Of a stretch of DNA of 20,396 nucleotides, positions 1 to 6,235 are shown piece after piece. The notes beneath the pieces were generated by a model. It was not told where the DNA came from. It saw nothing but the letters and a program-made list of their open reading frames with translations, and did no database searches. The position numbers and the translations under genes are program-made. Source of the DNA: CAYMCJ01 sp964388985 (GTDB lineage: Bacteria > Patescibacteriota > Patescibacteriia > Patescibacteriales > CAYMCJ01); contig CAYMCJ010000020.1 of assembly GCA_964388985.1 (NCBI GenBank), positions 1-20,396 of the forward strand. Reading direction: 5' to 3'. Positions within the stretch are counted from its first letter, which is position 1; the number at the start of each line of letters is the position of its first letter.

Positions 1-1
1 T

Positions 2-520
2 GAGAATAATTCAGTTTGGGTGGATATTTCCCAGGGCGAGGCGCAGCTGGCCTGTAAAGAATTGGGGCAAGAGTACCATTTAATTTCAGAAAACGAATGG
101 CTGACGATTGCGGAGAATTTAATATATATTAGCCAGAATGACATTGATGCAAACGAAGAGGGACTGCAGTTGTCCGCTAGCAGCACTGGCTATGTATTAA
201 GCAATGATAATATAATATATGAATTAGCCGGCGAAATAAGTGAATGGACTGACAAAGTAATAACAAAAAGCGAATGCCCACAATCCAGTGATTTAGAAAA
301 TTGGCTGGAATATTATGAAATTAATGATTTTAAAGGCTTAAATATAACTCCCCCTTATTATTTAACTCATGAAGAAAATAATATTGGAAGAATAAAAATA
401 GGGGGCAATGACAGCTCTCTTAGGGGATTTGTCCGCGGGCAAGGAGGAATTTATAGCTTGGATTTAAGCAACCCGCCGACAGTGGCCACTTCTGCGATCG
501 GGTTTAGGTGCGCGAGGTAA
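2..520 (+). CDS. FGE-sulfatase-like (C-type-lectin-fold) domain protein, C-terminal part; 5' end outside window
   Basis: The reading frame is open from base 2 to the TAA at 518-520, so the gene begins upstream; the GTG at 20 is not needed as a start. About 172 codons are visible. The segment around bases 38-115, with an alanine- and cysteine-bearing helix followed by YHLISENEWLTIAENL, matches the 'edA..yC.wlg...RLPTEAEWE.AAR' block of formylglycine-generating-enzyme/sulfatase-modifying-factor domains. The end, IGFRCAR, is the hallmark C-terminus of that fold. The middle (GEISEWT, then RGFVRGQGGIYSLDLS) fits the family's W-containing core. In CPR bacteria such domains often form the C-terminal part of surface or pilin-like proteins and can be diversity-generating-retroelement targets. 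Enzymatic activity is not implied, because the catalytic cysteines of true FGE are not visible. A headless paralogue lies at 3422-3901. Confidence 0.75.
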   Translation, partial: ENNSVWVDISQGEAQLACKELGQEYHLISENEWLTIAENLIYISQNDIDANEEGLQLSASSTGYVLSNDNIIYELAGEISEWTDKVITKSECPQSSDLENWLEYYEINDFKGLNITPPYYLTHEENNIGRIKIGGNDSSLRGFVRGQGGIYSLDLSNPPTVATSAIGFRCAR

Positions 521-592
521 TCAATATTAATTTACGAATTATTAATTATTAATTTTTGAGAAAAAAATTGTTTTAGAATAAATTATGATTTT

Positions 593-1423
593 ATGCAAAA
601 TCAATTATCTACAACTAAAATCGCTTTATTTAAAGGCAAAAAAATTAGAAAAACTATTCATAATAACGAATGGTGGTTTTCGGTGGTTGATGTAGCGCAA
701 GTATTAACTGATCAACTTGATGATTACATAGCTAGAAAGTACTGGAATAAGCTCGCTCAAAGATTAAGAGAAGAAGGAAGTGAAGTGGTGACATTTTGTC
801 ACCGGTTGAAGTTGCAGGCTTCTGATGGAAAAATGCGTGAAACAGATTGTGCGAATACCGAGGGAATTTTTCGTATTATCCAGTCAATTCCTTCGCTAAA
901 AGCAGAACCTTTTAAATTGTGGCTGGCAAAAGTCGGTTATGAGCGAGTCCAAGAAATTGAAGATCCAGAATTAGCTACCAAGAGAACGCATGCGATTTAT
1001 AAAGCAAAAGGTTATTCAGAATCGTGGATTGCGAAACGGATGCGCGGAATTGAAGTTCGCGAAACTTTGACTAATGAGTGGAAAAATCGCGGAGCGAAAG
1101 AAGATACGGAATACGCCATTTTGACAGCCGAAATTTCTAAAGCCGCTTTTGGAATGACGCCATCAGAGTATAAAAAATTTAAGGGATTGAAGCGAGAGAA
1201 CTTGCGAGATCATATGGATGATTTAGAATTAATTTTGACAATGTTGGGCGAAGCAACAACGACAAAAATAACCAAAGATAGAAATTCCAAAGGATTTATT
1301 TTATTAAAAAAAGACGCCAAAGAAGGCGGAGAAGTGGCAGGGTCTGCCAGAAAGGATATTGAAAAAAGGACAGGCAAGCGGGTTTTAATGAAAAGAAATT
1401 ATTTGAAACTTAAAAAAGTATAA
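593..1423 (+). CDS. BRO-N / DinD-like DNA-binding protein
   Basis: A 276-residue protein. Residues about 8-110 (IALFKGKKIRK, then NNEWWFSVVDVAQVLTD) match the start of BRO-N (Bro/antirepressor) domains, which open with 'i..F.g..ir....dge.wFvl.DVa..L'. The run ANTEGIFRIIQSIPS with KLWLAKVGYERVQEIEDPELA is characteristic of the DinD/BRO-like proteins common in CPR and phage genomes. The C-terminal half (about 130-276) is basic and helix-rich and is shared by DinD-like proteins. A role in DNA binding or in regulating a mobile element is likely from the family; in this genome the target is unknown. The ATG at 593 follows an AT-rich leader with no Shine-Dalgarno. It is preceded by the FGE-like gene (72-nt gap) and followed by a hairpin repeat and the zinc-ribbon nuclease gene. 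Confidence 0.7.
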   Translation: MQNQLSTTKIALFKGKKIRKTIHNNEWWFSVVDVAQVLTDQLDDYIARKYWNKLAQRLREEGSEVVTFCHRLKLQASDGKMRETDCANTEGIFRIIQSIPSLKAEPFKLWLAKVGYERVQEIEDPELATKRTHAIYKAKGYSESWIAKRMRGIEVRETLTNEWKNRGAKEDTEYAILTAEISKAAFGMTPSEYKKFKGLKRENLRDHMDDLELILTMLGEATTTKITKDRNSKGFILLKKDAKEGGEVAGSARKDIEKRTGKRVLMKRNYLKLKKV

Positions 1424-1435
1424 GCCCGCGCTTCT

Positions 1436-1468
1436 CTCTCCTTGCTAAGGGGAGATGCCCGCAGGGCA
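1436..1468. repeat. GC-rich double hairpin between BRO-like and nuclease genes
   Basis: Two adjacent stem-loops: CTCTCCTT (1436-1443) pairs with AAGGGGAG (1447-1454) with one G-U pair, and TGCCC (1456-1460) pairs with GGGCA (1464-1468). There is no T-tract, so it reads as a REP-like palindromic insertion rather than a classical terminator. It fills most of the 74-nt gap. Confidence 0.5.
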
Positions 1469-1497
1469 GAGGGATGTGGGCAGGGTGGTATTAAAAT

Positions 1498-2865
1498 ATG
1501 GATAGCAATAAATCAAAAAAGGGATTTTTAGGCGCTAAAAAAATTCCCATGAGCGTATCTCCGAAAGAAGATAAGCCTGAGTCAAATTATTTGGAAATTT
1601 TTTGTCCATATTGCGAAAGCAAAAATTTTGTTAAACGCGGAACCCGCCAGAAAAAACTTGGGAAAGTTCAGCTTTATAAATGCAATGATTGTGGCAGAAC
1701 ATTTACCCCGGGAGCGGTAAAAGGAAAACATTATCCAATGGTTGTCATTATTGACGCCATGAGCTTATATTATTTGGGATATAGTTTGGAATATTCCGCC
1801 AAGACCGCTAGTGAGATATATAGGAAAAATAAGCAAATTGAATGTCCCGCTCCCGAAGTTGAACTTGCCTCTGGCGGCGAGGGACAGAAGGGGCAAAAGG
1901 GACAGAAGGACTTGCTTCAAAAAGATAACGGCAACATCGGCAGCGGGACGTTTGCGCTGCAGCCTTCCTCGCTTTTAAATTGGATAAAACAATACAAAAG
2001 TATATGCCCTTTTTTTCGCATGCGGCCCTATGCCATAAAAATGTTTAAGCCCGCTGACATGATATCAAGCGCTACCCTGGCGCACCGCCAGCTTTACCGC
2101 TTCCGGCATCATCGGGCAAAAACCCAGCTTATTTTAAAAGATGATATAAAGCATGGTCGGTTTTGGCCGTTAAAAGAATTTTTGGATTTAGTGCCGGCTG
2201 AATGCCCGCACCAATATTTTCAAAAAGGCCTGCGTGCTTCAGAAGCTCCTATGGTATTTAGTAAAACAGAAATGATAGTGCGAGGCAAACATAACTACGC
2301 AAATAAATTAGCAAAATTCGCGATTGAATCAGCCAGCCAGGCAAAAGATAGACATGATATTTTACAAAGATTTATGTTGGCAAATGACACAGTAACTGTC
2401 GCCACCGAAGTTCCGGTTTATATCAGGCGCGAAGATTTAGCGCACATGCAGACTCAGCTAGGTTTTGAGATGTATAAGAAACAAACAAAAAAGCAAAAAA
2501 TGAAAAAGCAAGAATTTAAGCCTTTCACGGTTGAAGAATTGCCGCGCTTAATAACCGGACACATTGATTTTATTCAGATTAGAAACGGGTTTATTCATAT
2601 ACTTGATTATAAGCCGAAGGCGGCTAAAGAAAAACCGATAGAACAACTGACAATTTACGCGCTGGCGATGTCGCGCCTCACCGGGTTAAGGGTCTTTCAT
2701 TTTAAATGCGCCTGGTTTGATGAAGAAGATTATTTTGAATTTTTTCCTTTACATGTTGTGCGCAAGCCGAAAAAAAGGAGAAAAAGAAGAAAAATAACAA
2801 CAATAGAAGGAATTTATCATCTTAATGACAGCCAAGAACGAATTGATAAAATAAGGGCAAACTAA
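1498..2865 (+). CDS. Transposase-type zinc ribbon/HTH fused to a RecB/Cas4-like PD-(D/E)XK nuclease
   Basis: A 455-residue protein with two recognisable modules. The N-terminal zinc ribbon has CPYC at 36-39 and CNDC at 62-65, followed by a helical region (about 80-165, ending LLNWIKQYKSICPF) typical of IS1/IS1595-type transposase DNA-binding heads. A low-complexity Gly/Gln/Lys stretch lies at 126-139. The C-terminal module (about 255-420) has the RecB/Cas4 signature: Glu304 in ATEVPVY, GHID at 354-357, DYK at 370-372, and a QxxxY motif, Q383 to Y387 in EQLTIYALA. Metal-dependent DNA cleavage is therefore expected, but no DDE/DEDD transposase triad was seen. A very basic run (KPKKRRKRRK) follows at 423-432. 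The gene sits between the BRO-like and Avd-like genes and ends 22 nt before the latter. Nuclease family confidence is good; biological role is unknown. Confidence 0.7.
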   Translation: MDSNKSKKGFLGAKKIPMSVSPKEDKPESNYLEIFCPYCESKNFVKRGTRQKKLGKVQLYKCNDCGRTFTPGAVKGKHYPMVVIIDAMSLYYLGYSLEYSAKTASEIYRKNKQIECPAPEVELASGGEGQKGQKGQKDLLQKDNGNIGSGTFALQPSSLLNWIKQYKSICPFFRMRPYAIKMFKPADMISSATLAHRQLYRFRHHRAKTQLILKDDIKHGRFWPLKEFLDLVPAECPHQYFQKGLRASEAPMVFSKTEMIVRGKHNYANKLAKFAIESASQAKDRHDILQRFMLANDTVTVATEVPVYIRREDLAHMQTQLGFEMYKKQTKKQKMKKQEFKPFTVEELPRLITGHIDFIQIRNGFIHILDYKPKAAKEKPIEQLTIYALAMSRLTGLRVFHFKCAWFDEEDYFEFFPLHVVRKPKKRRKRRKITTIEGIYHLNDSQERIDKIRAN

Positions 2866-2887
2866 TCAATTTTTAATTGATAATAGT

Positions 2888-3421
2888 ATGGATTATACAA
2901 ACTACAACAAGCGGACGTACAATCCTAAAAAAGCGGTTAAAAATTTTACCGATTTAGAAGTATACCAAAAATCGCTTGAAGCTGGGGTATTTATAGCTAA
3001 TGCAATTTTTAAAGTTTTTCAAGAAAAGCAAAAAAAAGCTATAAAAGAATCTTCCGCAAATAAAAACGCGAAAAAGAATATAGAAACAAAAGACCTTGTT
3101 AATGAAATATCAGATGTTAAAGAATATGTTATCAAAAACATGATAGCCTGCGCGCTTTCAATTCCGCATCTAATCGCTGAGTCGCATTCCAATCGCTTTG
3201 GTTCAAGTGAAAAATGTTTATTAATGCTTGATCAAGTAATGCTGAACTGCAATAAAATGGTGGTGTATTTAGAGCAAACGCGGGATATCTGCGAAACAGA
3301 ATTGGAAGTTGAGCAATTTGAAGAGCAAACAAAAAAATATTTTTACATTAGGCGCAAAGTTTTAAATTTACAAAGAGTTTGGAGAAAATATATTAAAATT
3401 AATAAAGACGAAGGCAAGTAA
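2888..3421 (+). CDS. Avd-like four-helix-bundle protein (long form)
   Basis: A 177-residue, mostly helical, strongly basic protein. It resembles the S23/Avd four-helix-bundle superfamily: an N-terminal FTDLEVYQKSLEAGVFI helix, a central IACALSIPHLIAESHSNRF turn equivalent to the 'iP.nIAEg..R' block, then a helix with KCLLMLDQVMLNCNKMVVYLE and a C-terminal coiled helix. Residues about 45-80 form a Lys-rich insertion that makes it longer than the usual 110-130 residues. In retroelement systems Avd is a pentameric nucleic-acid-binding partner of the reverse transcriptase; other S23-type proteins have no settled function. No reverse transcriptase lies in this window. The TAA stop (3419-3421) is in frame with the FGE-like remnant that begins at the next base. 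No Shine-Dalgarno. Confidence 0.6.
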   Translation: MDYTNYNKRTYNPKKAVKNFTDLEVYQKSLEAGVFIANAIFKVFQEKQKKAIKESSANKNAKKNIETKDLVNEISDVKEYVIKNMIACALSIPHLIAESHSNRFGSSEKCLLMLDQVMLNCNKMVVYLEQTRDICETELEVEQFEEQTKKYFYIRRKVLNLQRVWRKYIKINKDEGK

Positions 3422-3901
3422 CTCATCATCTATGCGAAAAACTATCATTTAATTTCAGAAAACGAATGGCTGACCATTGCCGAGAATATAATCAGAGTAG
3501 GGGAAAATGATATTGATGAAAATACGGAAGGCCTGCAGTTAGCCACCTCAACCGTTATTGCCGGAGAGAAAATTTCATTTATTTTAACAAATGATAATAT
3601 AATTTACGGTTTGGTTGATGATATTGCCGAATGGACAAACCAGACTATAACCGGCAACGGCAATATTACGCCGGCGGTTGCTGACTGGATTGAATATTAC
3701 GAAGTTGACGACTACAAAGGTTATAATATCGCCCCGGCTTATTATCTTGATTCAGCTAACGGCATCGGGAAGATTAAGACCGGACAAGCCGGTGGCGGCT
3801 TAAGGGGCTTTGTCCGCGGGCAAGGAGGAATTTATAGCTTGGATTTAAGCAACCCGCCGACAACCGCCGCGTCAACGATTGGTTTCAGGTGCGCGAAGTA
3901 G
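3422..3901 (+). pseudogene. Headless FGE-sulfatase-like domain copy
   Basis: Reading from 3422 in the frame of the preceding Avd-like gene gives an uninterrupted 159-codon frame to the TAG at 3899-3901. It aligns with the gene at 2-520 from NYHLISENEWLTIAEN to the end IGFRCAK. It has no plausible start codon or ribosome binding site near its beginning and lacks the sequence upstream of that block, so it reads as an N-terminally truncated paralogue. A TTG at 3611 could initiate only its last third. Two blocks are identical in DNA to the first copy: 29 nt (77-105 and 3446-3474) and 54 nt (428-481 and 3809-3862). The rest has diverged at synonymous and non-synonymous sites. Alternatives are a readthrough extension of the Avd-like protein or a donor cassette for the upstream gene. 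Confidence 0.65.
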
Positions 3902-3912
3902 AATCGCTGACT

Positions 3913-3948
3913 GTCTGAATCGCTGAAGGCGCTGAAAGGCGCAGAGGA
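3913..3948. repeat. 36-nt repeat, copy 1 (CTGAATCGCTGAAG family)
   Basis: Matches 5032-5067 in the same orientation with three mismatches. The unit contains iterated GCTGAA/GGCGCTGAAAG motifs. The two copies bracket the prepilin peptidase gene. Confidence 0.7.
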
Positions 3949-3996
3949 CGCTGAAAATGTTTGAATCGTCCAAAAGCGCTAAATATTTTTTCATAG

Positions 3997-4094
3997 AATC
4001 CCAAAGAGAGTAGAACGTCCGTGAATAATCATCAGTCTGCGCGTTTACAACGGGATTGCTTCGTCTCTATCATTCCTCGCAATGGCAGAGGAAA
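3997..4094 (-). repeat. Degenerate palindromic element related to 9624-9760 (opposite orientation)
   Basis: Bases 4007-4059 are the reverse complement of 9654-9706 with one mismatch in 53. Matching but decayed flanks (a GGGATTGCTTCG block and a CCTCGCAATGGCAG end) extend the similarity on both sides. A further partial copy of the end motif follows at about 4100-4140. The 278-nt gap 3902-4179 otherwise holds only this and the 36-nt repeat. Confidence 0.7.
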
Positions 4095-4179
4095 AACGGG
4101 ATTGCTTCGTCTCCCGCTCAAGCGGGATTGCAATGGCAGGAGGGAGTAGCAGTTATTTTAGTAATTTTTTTATTAATCT

Positions 4180-5037
4180 ATGATTTTAATTTTTATATTC
4201 ATATTCGGAATGGCCATCGGTTCGTTTTTGAATTGCTTAATTTGGCGGCTCCATAAAAAGGAAGGTTTGCTTAACCGTTCCTATTGCCCGCGTTGCCGGC
4301 ATAAAATAAGCTGGTATGACAATATTCCGATATTGAGTTTTATAATTCTTTTGGGCCGTTGCCGGCATTGTGGGAAAAAGATATCCTGGCAGTACCCAAT
4401 GGTGGAAATTATCACTGGCTTGTTGTTTTTAGTTGCGTTTATTTTAGAGGCAAATAAATTTAGCATTACATCGTCCTTAAATTTTCAATTTTCAATTTTC
4501 AATTTTCAATCAATTTATAATTTACAATTTTTAATATCTAAACTTCTTACTTTTAACTTCTTACTTTTAACTTTAAAAAGTTGGTTTATCATCAGCGTGA
4601 TGATTGTTATTTTTATTTATGACTTGCGTTGGTATCTGATTTTAGATATTATAACCTTGCCGGCCGGCGCGGTTGTTTTTGTTCTGAATTTATTTTTGGG
4701 TTTCAACTGGCTAAATTTATTGGTTTGCGGTATAATAGGAGGCAGCTTCTTTTTAGTCCAGTTCTTAATTTCCAAAGGAAAATGGATCGGCGGCGGGGAC
4801 ATCAGGCTGGGGATGTTAATGGGTTTGTGTTTTGGAAATATCAGCTGGTTGATTTTATCAATTATGCTGGCTTATTTTATTGGTTCAATTGTCGGACTCG
4901 GCTTAATAGTGTCGGGAAAGAAAAAATGGGGCTCCGAAGTGCCGTTGGGAGTTTTTTTGGCCGCCACCGCAATCATAACTTTATTTTTCGGCCAGGAAAT
5001 TATTAATTGGTATTTTCAGATAATCCGAATAGTCTGA
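4180..5037 (+). CDS. pilD: Prepilin peptidase / N-methyltransferase (type IV leader peptidase)
   Basis: A 285-residue polytopic membrane protein that cleaves leader peptides of type IV prepilins (aspartic protease family A24A). The N-terminus has the family's FGMAIGSFLNCLIWRL segment. The zinc-binding tetracysteine loop is present (C36, C39, C61, C64). Catalytic aspartates are D148 in IFIYDLRWYLI and D207 in GGGDIRLG; the family usually has GGGDxKL, so Lys is replaced by Arg. ATG 4180 is chosen because it places the family N-terminus at residue 1; there is no Shine-Dalgarno. Oddity: residues about 96-133 are encoded by iterated AT-rich motifs identical in style to the intergenic arrays (see 4478-4577), apparently expanding the loop before the first catalytic Asp. 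The TGA stop (5035-5037) lies inside a 36-nt repeat. It probably processes pilins encoded elsewhere. Confidence 0.88.
   Translation: MILIFIFIFGMAIGSFLNCLIWRLHKKEGLLNRSYCPRCRHKISWYDNIPILSFIILLGRCRHCGKKISWQYPMVEIITGLLFLVAFILEANKFSITSSLNFQFSIFNFQSIYNLQFLISKLLTFNFLLLTLKSWFIISVMIVIFIYDLRWYLILDIITLPAGAVVFVLNLFLGFNWLNLLVCGIIGGSFFLVQFLISKGKWIGGGDIRLGMLMGLCFGNISWLILSIMLAYFIGSIVGLGLIVSGKKKWGSEVPLGVFLAATAIITLFFGQEIINWYFQIIRIV
4478..4577. repeat. Iterated AT-rich repeat inside the prepilin peptidase coding sequence
   Basis: A period-7 array (TTTTCAA repeated about four times, 4480-4510) is followed by spacer and a period-14 array (CTTCTTACTTTTAA twice, 4543-4572). The same kind of motif, on the other strand, flanks the four-helix gene at 5628. 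The block stays in frame and adds roughly 33 codons. Confidence 0.65.
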
Positions 5038-5067
5038 ATCGCTGAAGACGCTGAAAGACGCAGAGAA
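5032..5067. repeat. 36-nt repeat, copy 2
   Basis: Direct copy of 3913-3948 with three mismatches. It overlaps the last codons of the prepilin peptidase and supplies its TGA stop. Confidence 0.7.
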
Positions 5068-5106
5068 CTAAAAAATTTATAATTTTTAATTTATAATTTT
5101 TTCTTT

Positions 5107-5142
5107 GTCATTCCGGAAGGCGAAGCCTATCCGGAATCCAGG
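5107..5142 (+). repeat. REP-like palindrome upstream of GIY-YIG gene
   Basis: GTCATTCCGG and CCGGAATCCAGG ends with a 7-bp stem (ATTCCGG 5110-5116 with CCGGAAT 5131-5137) and an inner AGGC/GCCT stem. Same family, opposite orientation, as 5486-5515. Confidence 0.7.
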
Positions 5143-5174
5143 AGGAAGCGGCACTAATATTAAAAAAAGAAAAA

Positions 5175-5468
5175 ATGAAAAAAGAACATAGATATTATAT
5201 TTACATATTAGCCAATAAAAAAAATGGGACATTATATATAGGAGTAACCAATAATTTATTTAACAGAATATTCCAACATAAATTAAAACAAAATAAAAAT
5301 AGTTTTACAGCTAAATATAATATAAACAAATTGGTTTATTACGAAATTTATCAGTATATAGAAGATGCAATTAAAAGAGAGAAACAATTAAAGAAATGGA
5401 AAAGACAATGGAAAATAGGATTAATTGAGAAAGAAAATTTTACTTGGCGCGATTTGTTTTTAGATTAG
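5175..5468 (+). CDS. GIY-YIG family nuclease (UPF0213/YhbQ-like)
   Basis: A 97-residue single-domain protein. The family motif is clear: Tyr-Tyr-Ile-Tyr-Ile at 7-11 (GIY equivalent) and LYIGVTNNLFNRIFQHK at about 20-36 with the YIG triplet at 21-23 and the conserved Arg. The C-terminal helix EDAIKREKQLKKWKRQWKI carries the conserved Glu/Lys pattern of the YhbQ-like subfamily. Such stand-alone domains are predicted DNA endonucleases and are often scattered in multiple copies in CPR genomes. The gene is bracketed by inverted REP-like palindromes (5107-5142 and 5486-5515), which suggests it may travel with them. The AAAAAGAAAAA run before the ATG is purine-rich but not a clear Shine-Dalgarno. 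Confidence 0.85.
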   Translation: MKKEHRYYIYILANKKNGTLYIGVTNNLFNRIFQHKLKQNKNSFTAKYNINKLVYYEIYQYIEDAIKREKQLKKWKRQWKIGLIEKENFTWRDLFLD

Positions 5469-5485
5469 AATTCCTACTGTTTACC

Positions 5486-5515
5486 CCTGGATTCCGGCTC
5501 TTCGGCCGGAATGAC
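5486..5515 (-). repeat. REP-like palindrome downstream of GIY-YIG gene
   Basis: On the - strand it reads GTCATTCCGG ... CCGGAATCCAGG, the same ends as 5107-5142. The stem is ATTCCGGC with GCCGGAAT (5491-5498 and 5505-5512). It lies 17 nt after the GIY-YIG stop codon and has no T-tract. Confidence 0.7.
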
Positions 5516-5560
5516 AAAAGGAAAAGACCAGGGTATGACAAGAGAGAAGAAAGTACCAGT

Positions 5561-5610
5561 TTGAAAAATTGAAAATTGTTTAGAAATTGAAAATTGAGAA
5601 TTGAAAATTA
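5561..5610. repeat. Left repeat arm of four-helix-bundle cassette (AAATTGAAAATTG type)
   Basis: Iterated AAATTGAAAATTG/GAGAATTGAAAATT motifs end 17 nt before the ATG at 5628. They are matched by a direct (not inverted) array at 5959-6021. Confidence 0.6.
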
Positions 5611-5627
5611 ATTTAAGGTCTATAATT

Positions 5628-5972
5628 ATGCAGTATGACTTAGAAGAGAGAACGAAATTATTTAGCAAAAGGACAATTTGTTTATTAACAAAAATAAAAA
5701 GAAATATAATTAATGAAAGCATGATAAGACAATTAATCAGACCAGCCACTAGTGTTGGCGCTAACTGCCGAGAGGCTAATGGTGCGGTCTCAAAAAAAGA
5801 TTTTAAAAATAAAATATATATTTGCAGAAAAGAAATTCAAGAAACTGAGTATTGGCTGGAGCTAATAGCTGAAACTAATAAGGAAGAAATAAAAGAATTG
5901 AGATTATTATGGAAAGAAGCTCATGAATTAACGCTTATTTTTAATAAGATAAGCACTAGTTTAAAAAATTAA
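5628..5972 (+). CDS. Four-helix-bundle protein (S23/Avd superfamily)
   Basis: A 114-residue helical protein beginning MQYDLEERTKLFSKR. It is clearly homologous to the gene at 7559-7915: shared DLEERT start, IRQLIRPATSVGAN followed by an EA, SKKDF, KEIQETEYWLEL and a C-terminal ELTLIF helix. This is the 23S-intervening-sequence-type four-helix-bundle family, whose molecular role is unknown. The ATG at 5628 is preferred over an in-frame TTG at 5601 because the homologue starts at the same position. Both ends run into iterated AT-rich arrays, the right one overlapping the last codons. It stands between a GIY-YIG ORF and ftsA, with no evident functional link to either. Confidence 0.78.
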   Translation: MQYDLEERTKLFSKRTICLLTKIKRNIINESMIRQLIRPATSVGANCREANGAVSKKDFKNKIYICRKEIQETEYWLELIAETNKEEIKELRLLWKEAHELTLIFNKISTSLKN

Positions 5973-6021
5973 AAATTAAGTCATTGTTTGGAAATTGAAA
6001 ATTAGAAATTGGAAATTAAGG
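5959..6021. repeat. Right repeat arm of four-helix-bundle cassette
   Basis: Begins with AGTTTAAAAAATTAAAAATT and continues with GGAAATTGAAAATT motifs. It corresponds, in direct orientation, to 5561-5610, and includes the stop codon of the four-helix gene. Confidence 0.6.
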
Positions 6022-6094
6022 AAGATAAAATAAATGGCAGTATTGCGAAATAGAAAAAGGTGAAGTAATAGATAATAGTTTAACAGCAATTCAT

Positions 6095-6123
6095 TTGGCA
6101 ATATAGATATTTTTTAGTATAAT
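6095..6123 (+). promoter_or_regulatory. Predicted sigma70-type promoter for ftsA
   Basis: TTGGCA (6095-6100), a 17-nt spacer and a consensus TATAAT (6118-6123). The expected start near 6130 gives a leader of about 105 nt containing the inverted repeat at 6148-6222. Confidence 0.6.
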
Positions 6124-6147
6124 AAATAAAGGATAGTCATTATAATT

Positions 6148-6222
6148 AATTACAATAATTTACTATTAATTACCATTAATTACATTTTTTAAGAAAGTAA
6201 CTTGTGGTAAATTATTGTAATT
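6148..6222 (+). promoter_or_regulatory. 15-bp inverted repeat in the ftsA leader
   Basis: AATTACAATAATTTA (6148-6162) and its perfect reverse complement (6208-6222), separated by 45 nt, end 13 nt before the ftsA ATG. In RNA this could form a stem near the start codon; in DNA it could be an operator. No T-tract follows. Confidence 0.5.
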
Positions 6223-6235
6223 TGGATATTAATTT

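Noticed and set aside
1498..2865. Functional IS transposase
   Set aside because: The zinc ribbon is transposase-like, but the catalytic part is RecB/Cas4-type; no DDE motif and no terminal inverted repeats around the gene were found.
300..3901. Template-repeat/variable-repeat pair of a diversity-generating retroelement
   Set aside because: The layout fits, but differences between the two FGE-like copies include many C/T and G changes at synonymous positions and are not restricted to adenines; no reverse transcriptase is in the window.
4056..4256. 66-codon ORF upstream of prepilin peptidase
   Set aside because: It consists largely of repeat-element sequence, then overlaps pilD in another frame; no family resemblance.
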